Of a stretch of 64,000 nt of DNA, positions 17,030-26,636 are shown one piece after another. Source of the DNA: Nitrospira sp. (GTDB taxonomy: Bacteria > Nitrospirota > Nitrospiria > Nitrospirales > Nitrospiraceae); NCBI GenBank assembly GCA_005239465.1, contig SPAW01000035.1, positions 62,001-126,000 on the forward strand, given 5' to 3'. The notes beneath the pieces are model-generated. The model saw only the letters and a program-made list of their open reading frames with translations, made no database searches and was not told where the DNA came from. Position 1 is the stretch's first letter. Each line of letters opens with the position of its first letter. A program made the translations under genes and the position numbers.

Positions 17030-17908
17030 ATGCCGAGTTTACAAAGCCTGCGCCGTAAGATTGCGGCGTTCAAAAATACGCAGAAGATCACCAAGGCCAT
17101 GAAGATGGTGGCCGCGGCGAAGCTCAAGCGTTCCCAGGACCGTATTCTGGCGGCGCGTCCCTACGCCCATAAGATGCGAGGCGTCCTGAGCAACCTGAGT
17201 CAGCGAGTCAACCGCTCTGCCTATCCCCTTCTGCAGAAGCGCGAAGGGAAGAAGGTCGAGATTCTCGTCGTCACCAGCGATCGCGGGCTCTGCGGCGGCT
17301 TCAATGGAAATATCGTTCGGAAGAGCGCCGAGTTCGTTCGGCAATGTGAAGCGCAGGGGCTCAAGGTCAATCTCAGCATCGTCGGGCGCAAGGGCCGCGA
17401 TTATTTCCGCCGCCGGACGTGGACCATACGACAAGAATGGACCGGCGTTTTCGATAAACTCAGCTTCGAGCATGCGATTGATATCGGCGGCGATCTGACA
17501 GACAACTTCGTGAAGGGCACGTTCGACGAGCTGCATGTCGTCTACAACGAATTCAAGTCGGCTATTCAACAACGCGTGATCGTCGAGAAGCTATTTCCCG
17601 TCGATGCCGCTGCCGAATTCGGCACTGCGCAAGCGGAAGGGACGACCGGTGGCAGCTATCTCTACGAGCCGGATGAGGCCGACTTGTTGAACGTCCTGGT
17701 GCCCAAGCATTTTCAAATCCAGGCCTATCGCATTCTCCTGGAGTCAGCGGCCGCAGAACACGGGGCCCGCATGGCTGCAATGGACGGCGCCACGCGCAAC
17801 GCAGGACAGCTCATTACGAAAGTCACGCTCTATTACAACAAGACCAGACAGGCTGCGATTACGAAAGAACTGATGGACATCGTCGGCGGCGCAGAGGCGC
17901 TCAAATAA
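17030..17908 (+). CDS. atpG: ATP synthase F1 gamma subunit
   Basis: 292 residues. N-terminus SLQSLRRKIAAFKNTQKITKAM and C-terminus RNAGQLITKVTLYYNKTRQA are the gamma-subunit shaft helices. The central domain contains VTSDRGLCGGFNGN. Gamma rotates inside the alpha3beta3 ring and couples proton flow to catalysis. It is separated from atpA and atpD by ~100-bp spacers that hold word palindromes, unusual for an atp operon. Confidence 0.97.
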   Translation: MPSLQSLRRKIAAFKNTQKITKAMKMVAAAKLKRSQDRILAARPYAHKMRGVLSNLSQRVNRSAYPLLQKREGKKVEILVVTSDRGLCGGFNGNIVRKSAEFVRQCEAQGLKVNLSIVGRKGRDYFRRRTWTIRQEWTGVFDKLSFEHAIDIGGDLTDNFVKGTFDELHVVYNEFKSAIQQRVIVEKLFPVDAAAEFGTAQAEGTTGGSYLYEPDEADLLNVLVPKHFQIQAYRILLESAAAEHGARMAAMDGATRNAGQLITKVTLYYNKTRQAAITKELMDIVGGAEALK

Positions 17909-17911
17909 AGT

Positions 17912-18003
17912 TAATGTTCAATGGTAAATTTTGAATGTTTAGTTTCGGATGAGTGCATTTTCAACCGATTCAACATTCAACATTGAAAATTCAAAATTAC
18001 ACA
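17912..18003. repeat. TTCAATGTTGAATG-type word palindrome between atpG and atpD
   Basis: The left part reads atgttcaatggtaaattttg and the right part attcaacattgaaaattc, forming an AT-rich imperfect inverted repeat. The same word family recurs at 25390-25500 and 54770-54833. Confidence 0.6.
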
Positions 18004-18010
18004 AAGGTGA

Positions 18011-19456
<1,446 letters not shown>

Positions 19457-19577
19457 GCACGAGTCGGCAGGGCGATCTCCTGCTCGCTGCCCGCGCACGA
19501 TAAGACGGTGCTCGGTCAATGCGCGCAATCGAGATCAGCCCTGCCGACTGCGCTTTGGTTAGTGGGAAGAAGAAAAG
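19457..19577. other. atpD-atpC spacer with inverted GGCAGGGC words
   Basis: A 121-bp spacer containing gtcggcagggcgatc on the left and gatcagccctgccgac on the right, an inverted repeat around the middle. It could form a stem-loop in the mRNA and tune atpC expression. No gene is seen. Confidence 0.45.
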
Positions 19578-20000
19578 ATGGCAGGGAAGATTCTGTTAGA
19601 AGTGGTGACGCCGGAGAAACAGCTGCTGAGCCAGCAGGTGGATGAAGTTATCGCGCCTGGTTCAGAAGGGGAATTCGGCGTGTTGCCAGGCCACTGCCAT
19701 TTCCTGTCGACATTACGCATCGGCGAGCTCCGCTATCGCATTGGCGATCAGACGAACCACATGGCGGTCCTCTGGGGCTACGCCGAAGTGACCCCGGCGA
19801 AAGTCACCATCATGGCTGAGATCGCGGAGAAAGCTGAAGACATTGATGTTGGCCGTGCCCAAGCTGCGGTTGAGAAAGCCGAGCAGCGCTTGAAAGCCGG
19901 CGGTCTCCCCTCCGAAGTCAAAGAAGCCGAGATTAGTCTCGAAAAAGCCCGCCTCCGCAAGAAGATCGCCGAACGAGCTCGCAAGACCGGGCACGCCTAA
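19578..20000 (+). CDS. atpC: ATP synthase F1 epsilon subunit
   Basis: 140 residues: an N-terminal beta-barrel (EVVTPEKQLLSQQVDEVIAP, then GEFGVLPGH) and a C-terminal helical hairpin of the inhibitory type. Epsilon joins gamma to the c-ring and can inhibit ATP hydrolysis. The DNA of its last ~60 codons is partly repeated twice downstream (about 20697 and 21059). It ends the F1 operon. Confidence 0.95.
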   Translation: MAGKILLEVVTPEKQLLSQQVDEVIAPGSEGEFGVLPGHCHFLSTLRIGELRYRIGDQTNHMAVLWGYAEVTPAKVTIMAEIAEKAEDIDVGRAQAAVEKAEQRLKAGGLPSEVKEAEISLEKARLRKKIAERARKTGHA

Positions 20001-20104
20001 CTTCCAAAGCTTGCACGTTCCCCTGTACAACTGTACACTTTCTTCGCTCAGTTCGATGAAAGTGGTTGCTCGTTTCTTCCTTGGTGGAACGAAAACGTCT
20101 CTGA

Positions 20105-20428
20105 ATGGACATCGAAAACATTCGGCAGAGAGTCCTTAGCGGACGCTACGTCATTTCATTCACTCATACCGAGAAGCTTTGCCGGAGGAAGATTACTCTT
20201 GAAACGATTGAACAGGGTATCCAGCGTAAAGAGATCATTGAAGATTATCCGAACGATCCACGTGGCCCATCATGTCTGGTCCTTGGTATGACACAAGAGG
20301 GCAGACCGATTCACGAGGTATGCGGAACGATTGAGAATGATCAGATCCTGGTGATTACAGCCTATGAGCCAAATCTCGATGAGTGGGAGCGCGGTTGGCG
20401 AACCAGAAAGAAGGGCGGTGAACGATGA
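20105..20428 (+). CDS. DUF4258 protein, probable toxin partner
   Basis: 107 residues with the DUF4258 pattern (SFTHTEKLCRRKITLETIEQ, then GRPIHEVCGTIENDQILVIT and the end YEPNLDEWERGW). The family resembles RelE/MqsR-like small ribonuclease folds and is usually paired with a YgiT-type zinc finger protein, which follows here with a 4-bp overlap. Toxin activity is inferred from this pairing, not shown. Confidence 0.75.
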   Translation: MDIENIRQRVLSGRYVISFTHTEKLCRRKITLETIEQGIQRKEIIEDYPNDPRGPSCLVLGMTQEGRPIHEVCGTIENDQILVITAYEPNLDEWERGWRTRKKGGER

Positions 20429-20661
20429 CGCAGTCTTGCTACTTCTGCAAAGGAAAGGTAGTTCAGCAGCCCACGAGCGTGGATTTCTGGTGGGGAGACG
20501 ATCTCAAGATTATCGAAAATGTGCCCGCCGGAGTCTGCACCCAGTGCGGAGAGAAGTACCTCGACTCACCGGTTTACAAGCAGATGGAACGGCTTGCCAG
20601 AGGAGCTGGCGAAGCGGTGCGACGGTTTTCCGTAGATGTGGTGCGATATTCCGTTGCGTAA
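20425..20661 (+). CDS. YgiT-type zinc finger protein (MqsA-N-like)
   Basis: 78 residues with two CxxC pairs (CYFC near residue 5 and CTQCGEKY near 38) that would bind one zinc, as in the N-terminal domain of MqsA antitoxins. The C-terminal HTH half of full MqsA is absent, as in many two-gene DUF4258 modules. The ATGA overlap with the upstream gene indicates coupled expression. The pair is inserted just downstream of the F1 operon. Confidence 0.75.
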   Translation: MTQSCYFCKGKVVQQPTSVDFWWGDDLKIIENVPAGVCTQCGEKYLDSPVYKQMERLARGAGEAVRRFSVDVVRYSVA

Positions 20662-20696
20662 TGGGGCTTTCGGGCTATCCTCTTCAAGTCAGAACT

Positions 20697-20800
20697 ATCT
20701 CGAAAAAGCCCGCCCCCGGAAGAAGATCGCCGAACGCGCCTGCAAACCCCATCATATTTTCATCACAGCGGGCGGTGTTCGGTAACGTGCGCAGTCGGTG
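20697..20800. repeat. Duplicated atpC 3' tail, copy 2
   Basis: tctcgaaaaagcccgcccc...agaagatcgccgaacgcg repeats the 3' end of atpC (19938-19985) with few changes, followed by catcatattttcatcacagcg and gggcggtg words that recur in copy 3 at 21175-21225. It is non-coding here. Confidence 0.75.
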
Positions 20801-20887
20801 ATCGGCCAGGCTACCACCTGAGAAATCACCGATGTGTAACCTCTTCAGTTATCGACCCAACCGCTAATCAGTTGACAGCGAACTAAG

Positions 20888-20947
20888 CAAAAAGTAGCCT
20901 GTCCCCGTTTTTCCCGCACTCAAAAAGTAGCCTGTCCCCGTTTTTCC
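20888..20947. repeat. Tandem 27-bp direct repeat (REP-like)
   Basis: The unit caaaaagtagcctgtccccg followed by tttttcc occurs at 20888-20914 and 20921-20947. I recall this word from REP sequences linked to RAYT (Y1) transposases in other bacteria; no RAYT gene is in the window. Confidence 0.7.
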
Positions 20948-21058
20948 AGCAAAACCGGGGCTCGCGGAACGAGTCACCCGGTAAGATTGAGACATGACGC
21001 AACGAATCCCCCCTGGATAAGATTTTCAGATGGCTTGACAGGACCACCACCTACCATA

Positions 21059-21225
21059 GTCCGCAAGAAGATCGCCGAACGCGCCAGGATGTCCGGGCAC
21101 GCGTAATCCCTAAAATTTCTGAGCAGTCGACCTGCCCAATCCTCTTTGCTCACGCACCTCGCAAGCAAGGCCCATCATCTTTTCATCACGGAGGGCGGTG
21201 CCCGGTGGACGCGCGCGTATGAGGG
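21059..21225. repeat. Duplicated atpC 3' tail, copy 3, with downstream flank
   Basis: gcaagaagatcgccgaacgc through gtccgggcacgcgtaat repeats the atpC end including its stop codon context. About 60 bp further on, cccatcatcttttcatcacg and gagggcggtgcccgg match the flank after copy 2. This looks like the original downstream context of atpC displaced by insertion. Confidence 0.7.
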
Positions 21226-21408
21226 CTAGTTAGGCTTCTTGAGTAAAGTCATATTCATGGCAGATCTCATTTCGGTTGCGTCCGGTATGGTTCCTCGTAT
21301 TTAATTAGCGCCGTTTGTTAAACTCACACCCTTGATCAAACGGTCAATTCATAACGAGATTTGGGGCATCGATCAGATAGACAAGACCGTCACCATTTCC
21401 TTTGGAAA

Positions 21409-22541
21409 ATGACTGACAGCGAGTTACTTGAAGAACTAGAACACCGAGTTGAGGCCGGGGCGCTCGTACCCTTCTCAGACGAGGAAGGTGTCCTCGTGGA
21501 GAGGCTGTCCTTCGCATCACGACCGCTCACAGCCGAGACGTTTAGAGATGCCTGGAATGCCTTTATAGCCGAAACTGGCCTTGAGGCTCTGGGATGGCCT
21601 ATACATTTTGGCGTTGCGATTTGGTACTGGGAACACGAGATGAGGCTTCATGCTGTTCGGTGTTCGAGCACATCCATCGTGATGTGCGACGAGGATACGA
21701 CCAGATTGGAGAAGTTGCGGGCTATCAGGCCGACTACTTGCCAGGAATGCTACAGCTCTACGCAGAGCTTTCTGACAGTGAGAGAGTAAGCCAATTATTT
21801 GGTCGCCTTGAGGAACTATATGAGGACAGCCACATTAGCATTTCTGAATACACTGACGGATTGCTCGCAGTCATTGGAACAGTAGATGAACATCGAAGTA
21901 CAGACGGACATTCGTTGCTGCACAGCGCCACGAGAACGATATGCGACCTGCGCGAACGCTTAGATACGGAGCGTCGAGAAAAAGAAGCCTTAAAGGCCGA
22001 AGCCGATGCCGGAGTTCGATTCAAGGATTTGTGCGCAGAAGCAGAGAAAGAACTAAGGACGAGATATGCTCATTCATTTGCCACCTTCTATCCCCAGACA
22101 CAGCAATTTCTCGTTGAAGCATCTGCCTGGACCACCAAGCCTTTCAGCAACATTAACCCATGTTGGTCTCCGATCCTCTATCAAAAAGCCATTGAATACG
22201 AGTTTAACGAGAGGGTCTGGGCTCCTTTTCGCAAGATCGCCACATCTCTACCAGGCGCATTTGAATCCGACAGACTTTCGATTAACCAAGTAAAGAGGTT
22301 GCTGCTCGGAAATGAGCCTCTCATTAAGGGATTCCTAGAATCCATTTGTAGGCAATTGAAGCTAATACTAGATCTCTCGCCTGTGTTGGGAAATGCGCTT
22401 CGCAATTTAGTTGAACATAGTACGCGCGCACGGCACGGAGACAGAAAGCCCTATGCCGTTGCTGACCTTAAAGTATGCATGAAGGCTATCTCTGAAGGCC
22501 TTGCGGTGGTCCAGATCATCACAGTGTTTCATTCACACTGA
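21409..22541 (+). pseudogene. Frameshifted accessory gene of unknown function, possible HEPN-like end
   Basis: Two overlapping frames make one protein: MTDSELLEELEHRVEAG through about 21650 in the first frame, then a frame open to 22541 (GYQADYLPGMLQLYAELSDS, a coiled coil with LRERLDTERREKEALKAEAD, and a helical C-terminus). A one-base indel near 21640-21690 joins them. The C-terminus contains RNLVEH, an R-x4-H motif of the HEPN type. Less GC-rich than neighbours. No family was recognised; a defence or RNA-related role is only a guess. Confidence 0.55.
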
Positions 22542-22673
22542 ACAATCGAGATGGCTGCTCGATCAGACACTACTAAAAGCTGATAAGCCGCGTCGTCTGG
22601 TTCTGCACTTGTCAGGTCCCTTCCTACTCTTGCTGGAGATGTTTCAATTGGCATCGGACGACTTTTAACACAC

Positions 22674-23240
22674 ATGCAATTTCCCATTGAATCCAAGCTG
22701 AAGGATGGGACGCCGATTGAGCTGGTGCTGGCCGGCAATCAGGATCTCCCGGCGCTGGCGAAGTTGTATGACAGAATCGTCGCTGAAGGCACCTCATATC
22801 CGCACGAGCGGCCGCTCACCGAAGATGAATTTCTGGATTATTGGGTTCGTAGCAAGAGCACCGTAGTGGCGTATGAGCGGCCAAGGAAGGCAATGTCGGA
22901 ACTGCTTGGGGCTTTTTATCTCAAACCAAACTGGCCTGGGAGCGCGCGGCATGTGGCGAATGCAGGATTCATCGTCGCGCCGGAGTGGCGGAATCGCGGG
23001 TTGGGTTGGCTGCTTGGCGCCGTGATGCTCGACTATGCCAAGGAGCTCGGCTATCGAAGCGTAATCTTCAACCTTGTTTTTTCCGAGAACCAAATCGCGC
23101 GACACCTGTGGGAGAAACTCGGCTTCCGTGTGCTCGGTGTCATCCCTGCTGCCATGCGCAAGAATGACGGTCAGTACCAAGATGCGCTCATCATGTTCCG
23201 ATCCTTGGTCTTTCCTACTTCCCCAACGGAATCTCGATGA
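22674..23240 (+). CDS. GNAT family N-acetyltransferase
   Basis: 188 residues. The acetyl-CoA motif A is FIVAPEWRNRGLGWLLGAVM (R/Q-x-x-G-x-G/A as RNRGLG), and motif B is FNLVFSENQIARHLWEKLGF. The end VIPAAMRKNDGQYQDALIMF is typical of YhhY/L-amino-acid acetyltransferase-like GNATs. Substrate unknown. Its 3' end overlaps the convergent haem-protein gene by 26 bp. Confidence 0.88.
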   Translation: MQFPIESKLKDGTPIELVLAGNQDLPALAKLYDRIVAEGTSYPHERPLTEDEFLDYWVRSKSTVVAYERPRKAMSELLGAFYLKPNWPGSARHVANAGFIVAPEWRNRGLGWLLGAVMLDYAKELGYRSVIFNLVFSENQIARHLWEKLGFRVLGVIPAAMRKNDGQYQDALIMFRSLVFPTSPTESR

Positions 23241-23805
23241 CCAGCCCGCCCATGACATCGTGCAGTTTGAAATCCTTCTTGGGGCTGCGCGGATGTGCGT
23301 TATGGCAACCGATGCACGCCTGGGTCACGGCGCGGTCGGCATAGATCGCTTGAAAATAGCGGCGATCGCCCATCGAGACATTGCCACCGTGCCGCTGTTC
23401 CGGATGCTTCTGTACCTCCTCAAGTCCCTCTTTCTCGAAGTCGGTCGCAGGTGCGTTCTGCTTGTTGATCGGCCAGAGACCGATGAGCCGATAACGGATC
23501 TTTGAGCCAGTTAAGGCACCAAGTTCATCAGCCTCCTTTAACAACTGGACGGGCAATGGGAGCGTATGTGTCGTTCGCCAGTTTTCAGAGGCGACCAGCT
23601 TTCCTTTCTTCTGCATCCGCTCGACCACCTGGATGGTGTAAAACGTTCGATGCGCCTCGATCACCGAGTGGATGTAGTCCGCCACAGTCTCAACCGGCAC
23701 GGTGACGGTGTCACCCACATTGTTCTCGGCCACGGCGCGACTCCAATGGCCCAGCTCCGCGAGTCCGATCACGACGATTCCGAGCACGATCCAGGTCCTT
23801 CGCAT
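23215..23805 (-). CDS. Exported DUF3365 c-type haem protein
   Basis: 196 residues. A signal peptide (WIVLGIVVIGLAELGHWSRAVA) is followed by the Tll0287-like DUF3365 domain with YFQAIYADRAVTQACIGCHN; the CIGCH is a single covalent haem c site. Such domains are periplasmic sensor or redox modules, sometimes fused to kinases. Here it is free-standing. In a nitrifier-like organism it may buffer electrons or sense redox state, which is inference. Confidence 0.85.
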   Translation of the reverse strand: MRRTWIVLGIVVIGLAELGHWSRAVAENNVGDTVTVPVETVADYIHSVIEAHRTFYTIQVVERMQKKGKLVASENWRTTHTLPLPVQLLKEADELGALTGSKIRYRLIGLWPINKQNAPATDFEKEGLEEVQKHPEQRHGGNVSMGDRRYFQAIYADRAVTQACIGCHNAHPRSPKKDFKLHDVMGGLVIEIPLGK

Positions 23806-23948
23806 GAGGGGTCTCCTTTCTCAGTGTCGGCTTCCAGGGACATCATACGCCTGATCGCCACAAGGATGTAGGGACGGCGCTCCCTTGTAATCCTTTCTTC
23901 CCCTATGGCAGCTTACGATAGTTGAAGGACAAAGCGGCGCCTCATCGC

Positions 23949-24914
23949 ATGATCACTGAATTCGTTGTCACATCTGGAGAACAGCCGAAGCGGCTGGATG
24001 TCTTTCTCGTCAATCGGGAACGGGATATTTCTCGGTCTGCCTTGCAGCGGTTGATCGAGCTGGGTCGTATCCGGATCAACGATCAGGTGGTGAAGGCCAG
24101 TCAGAAAATCAAGCCTGGCGACAAGATCACCATGGACGTGCCGAAGCCGGAGCCTCTGGCGCTCAAGGGAGAGGCCATCCCGCTCGAAGTCCTGTTTGAA
24201 GATGACGCCCTCCTGGTTCTGAACAAGCCGGCCGGCATCGTGGTCCATCCCGCCCCGGGTAACTGGACCGGGACTCTCGTTAATGCGCTGCTCCATCACT
24301 TCCAAACATCGGGAGGCACGGTCTCAACCATAGGAGGGAAGGAACGACCTGGTCTCGTTCATCGACTGGACAAGGAAACCTCCGGGGTCATGGTAATCGC
24401 CAAAACGGATCACGCGCATCGGGCGCTCGCTGCCCAGTTCAAGCACCACAGCATCACCAGGGTCTATGAAGCCTTGATCTGGGGAGTGCCGAAGAAAGGT
24501 CATGGCCTCATCAAACTCGCCATTGGTCGGGATACCAAAGAGCGCAAGAAGTTCTCGGCCCACACGACGAGCCCTAAAGAATCCGTGACGGAGTACCAGG
24601 TCGATCATCGATATGGCAAACGAGCCGCTCATGTCCTGCTCTACCCACGGACAGGACGCACCCACCAGCTGCGAGTTCATCTCACGTCACTTGGGCATCC
24701 CATTCTCGGCGACCCGACCTACGGCGGACGAAGGGTCTGCGCGATCGACCATGTCGAGATTCCACGGGTGATGCTCCATGCCAGGACCCTCGGCTTCCAT
24801 CATCCCACTACAGGAGAGGTCCAGGAGTTTACCAGGTCATTTCCATCGGACATGGAGGCTGTCTCCAAAGCGCTTGAACAGTTGACGCTTCATAGGAGCA
24901 GCAAGGAATCTTGA
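23949..24914 (+). CDS. rluD: Ribosomal large subunit pseudouridine synthase RluD-like
   Basis: About 321 residues from ATG 23949 (TTG 23922 is the alternative). N-terminal S4 domain (RLDVFLVNRERDISRSALQR) followed by the RluA-family catalytic domain with VHRLDKETSGVMVIAKT, whose Asp is the nucleophile, and GRTHQLRVHL. It should isomerise uridines in helix 69 of 23S rRNA. The RluC/RluD distinction is made on the S4 domain and order of motifs only. Confidence 0.88.
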   Translation: MITEFVVTSGEQPKRLDVFLVNRERDISRSALQRLIELGRIRINDQVVKASQKIKPGDKITMDVPKPEPLALKGEAIPLEVLFEDDALLVLNKPAGIVVHPAPGNWTGTLVNALLHHFQTSGGTVSTIGGKERPGLVHRLDKETSGVMVIAKTDHAHRALAAQFKHHSITRVYEALIWGVPKKGHGLIKLAIGRDTKERKKFSAHTTSPKESVTEYQVDHRYGKRAAHVLLYPRTGRTHQLRVHLTSLGHPILGDPTYGGRRVCAIDHVEIPRVMLHARTLGFHHPTTGEVQEFTRSFPSDMEAVSKALEQLTLHRSSKES

Positions 24915-24963
24915 CAGGCCCTTCGCCAACGCATATTCAGAGTGACCTCATCGGATAAATGGT

Positions 24964-25386
24964 ATGCAGACAGCCGACTTTCTCGATGCGATCGGAGGCC
25001 TTATCTCCCAGCTCAAGGCATATGCGGCCAAGCTACCCCCGATTGTCCATTTAGCGGCGGTGCCGACCGGCGTGAAGCCTAAGCTTGAAGCGATTGAAGA
25101 CTATGAGGACATCGTGACGCGCATCCGGACGCAAAGCGCAGGGACTCCATATAAAAGTCTGAACGACTCATTTATCGAATCCCTCGAAGCCTTTGAGACG
25201 GGGAAATTACTGGGGTCAGTCCAGCCCCTGCTGGCCGTACTCGATCATCTGGAGCGGATGCAGCGCGACAAAGAAATCGAGGTGGGGCGGATCGATGAGA
25301 AGCGCATTGCCGAATACCGTGTGGCACTCCACAAAATCCTGCCTGGCAATAAGCCGGAGTTGGGTGGCACCGGGCGAGGGATGTAA
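24964..25386 (+). CDS. Hypothetical protein
   Basis: 140 residues, soluble, mostly helical, with a probable coiled coil near HLERMQRDKEIEVGRIDEKR. No family recognised. It follows the pseudouridine synthase gene by 49 bp on the same strand and could be cotranscribed. Codon use resembles its neighbours, so it is likely native. Confidence 0.6.
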   Translation: MQTADFLDAIGGLISQLKAYAAKLPPIVHLAAVPTGVKPKLEAIEDYEDIVTRIRTQSAGTPYKSLNDSFIESLEAFETGKLLGSVQPLLAVLDHLERMQRDKEIEVGRIDEKRIAEYRVALHKILPGNKPELGGTGRGM

Positions 25387-25389
25387 GTA

Positions 25390-25500
25390 GCGAATGCTCA
25401 ATGATGAATGTTCAATGTTGAATGCCTAATCTTGAATGGACAAGCTAGCGGGAATGATCCAATTTAACATTCAGCATTAAAAATTGAAAATTGAGTTCAA
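25390..25500. repeat. TTCAATGTTGAATG-type word palindrome
   Basis: aatgttcaatgttgaatgcc on the left and aacattcagcattaaaaatt on the right form an AT-rich imperfect inverted repeat between convergent genes. It shares words with 17912-18003 and 54770-54833 and may work as a bidirectional terminator. Confidence 0.6.
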
Positions 25501-25676
25501 TGTCCCATCTTCGGGCCGGCAGCATTTGAACCTTCAGCAACGAGTTTGAAGCGGACGGTTGCGCTGCAATGCGGGCATTTACCGCGGACCGTCTCCGCGT
25601 CGAGGACTTCATACTGATCGGCTTTGAGCCACATGAGCTGAGAGCACTTAGGGCAGCTTCGGACTTGCGTTGACAT
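25497..25676 (-). CDS. Small zinc-ribbon protein
   Basis: 59 residues from ATG 25676, which follows GAGGAAA; a longer frame to 25703 lacks support. Two CxxC motifs (CPKCSQLM and CPHCSATVRFKL) would bind zinc. The pattern is that of MJ0042-like or regulatory zinc ribbons. No partner is evident. The two zinc knuckles make a real gene likely despite its size. Confidence 0.7.
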   Translation of the reverse strand: MSTQVRSCPKCSQLMWLKADQYEVLDAETVRGKCPHCSATVRFKLVAEGSNAAGPKMGH

Positions 25677-25737
25677 CGTTTTCCTCGTACACTCCGCCCG
25701 CATGGTTTTCTGTGACCGGGAGATAATTTAGTACAAG

Positions 25738-26169
25738 ATGCCTCTAACCCTCAAGCCCGCCGTTACCTTTTCCGAAAAGAAAGAACTCGAGGCGTCCCAG
25801 CTTCTTCGGCTGTTCCATCAGGCGCCCTGGGCTAAGGACCGGACGCTCGACGATGCGAAAGAAATGCTGCGCCATACCGATGTGGCGCTCTGTGCGTGGG
25901 ATGACGGTCAACTGGTGGGGTTTGGCCGCGTGCTCACGGATTTCGTGTATCGCGCGACCATCTGGGATGTGATCGTCGACAAAGCCTTCCAGAAGCAAAG
26001 TATCGGCACCGAAATCGTCCAGCGCATTCTCAACCATCCTCGCCTCAAGAAAGTCGAGCTTTTCTGGCTCTGCACCCGTCGCCCAGGTTTCTACGAGAAG
26101 TTGGGATTCAACTCCAAGGAACAGACCGGCATGGTCTGGAACCGGAGAAAGAACGGTCGGCTCGAGTAG
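25738..26169 (+). CDS. GNAT family N-acetyltransferase
   Basis: 143 residues. Motif A lies at VIVDKAFQKQSIGTEIVQRI (KQSIGT for the Q/R-x-x-G-x-G loop), followed by FWLCTRRPGFYEKLGFNSKE. This is the short single-domain GNAT type, often acting on small molecules or aminoacyl compounds. The substrate is unknown. Start ATG at 25738. Confidence 0.85.
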   Translation: MPLTLKPAVTFSEKKELEASQLLRLFHQAPWAKDRTLDDAKEMLRHTDVALCAWDDGQLVGFGRVLTDFVYRATIWDVIVDKAFQKQSIGTEIVQRILNHPRLKKVELFWLCTRRPGFYEKLGFNSKEQTGMVWNRRKNGRLE

Positions 26170-26280
26170 ATTCATCTCCTTGCCATTCTTTCCCTTCAAT
26201 GCTGAGCACAAGTGAATCGATCGAGAAGCCGGGGTCCAATGACTTGTCAATGACACAGTCACTATACGAGTGGCCCTATC

Positions 26281-26533
26281 AGGATGTTGAAAAGGTCGCT
26301 CTTTTCACCCGCCCGACCCCGGCACGCCAAGACGCGCCCTTCACCGAGCGTCGTTCTCGCGGCGCTTAGAGGCTCACCGTACGGCAGGGGACTGGCTCCG
26401 GCATTGCCGGTGCCTGTCACGCTATTTAAACAGGGACAGTCGCCGGTCGGAAGGGACTTCGGCGAGCTCAGTCGAGCCGCGACAGTCCCTTTCACTTGCT
26501 GCGGCCTAGCTGGACGACCTTTTTGAACATCCT
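26281..26533. repeat. 253-bp inverted-repeat-bounded element, family with 45843-46053
   Basis: The ends aggatgttgaaaaggtcg and cgacctttttgaacatcct are inverted repeats. The reverse complement begins with a TTCAAAAAGGTCGTCC...AGGCCGCAGC...GTGAAA pattern like the start of the element at 45843. A further ttttcaacagcctgctag word at about 26612 is a half end of the same style. No gene is visible in 26170-26636 apart from chance frames. Confidence 0.7.
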
Positions 26534-26636
26534 GTGAGTGCTTCTGTTCTCATGGTGGACTCTCGCGCTGCCAGTTTATTCTGGGCTCAGATGTGGGTTT
26601 TCAACAGCCTGCTAGGGTCTGATTGGAACGAGAAAC

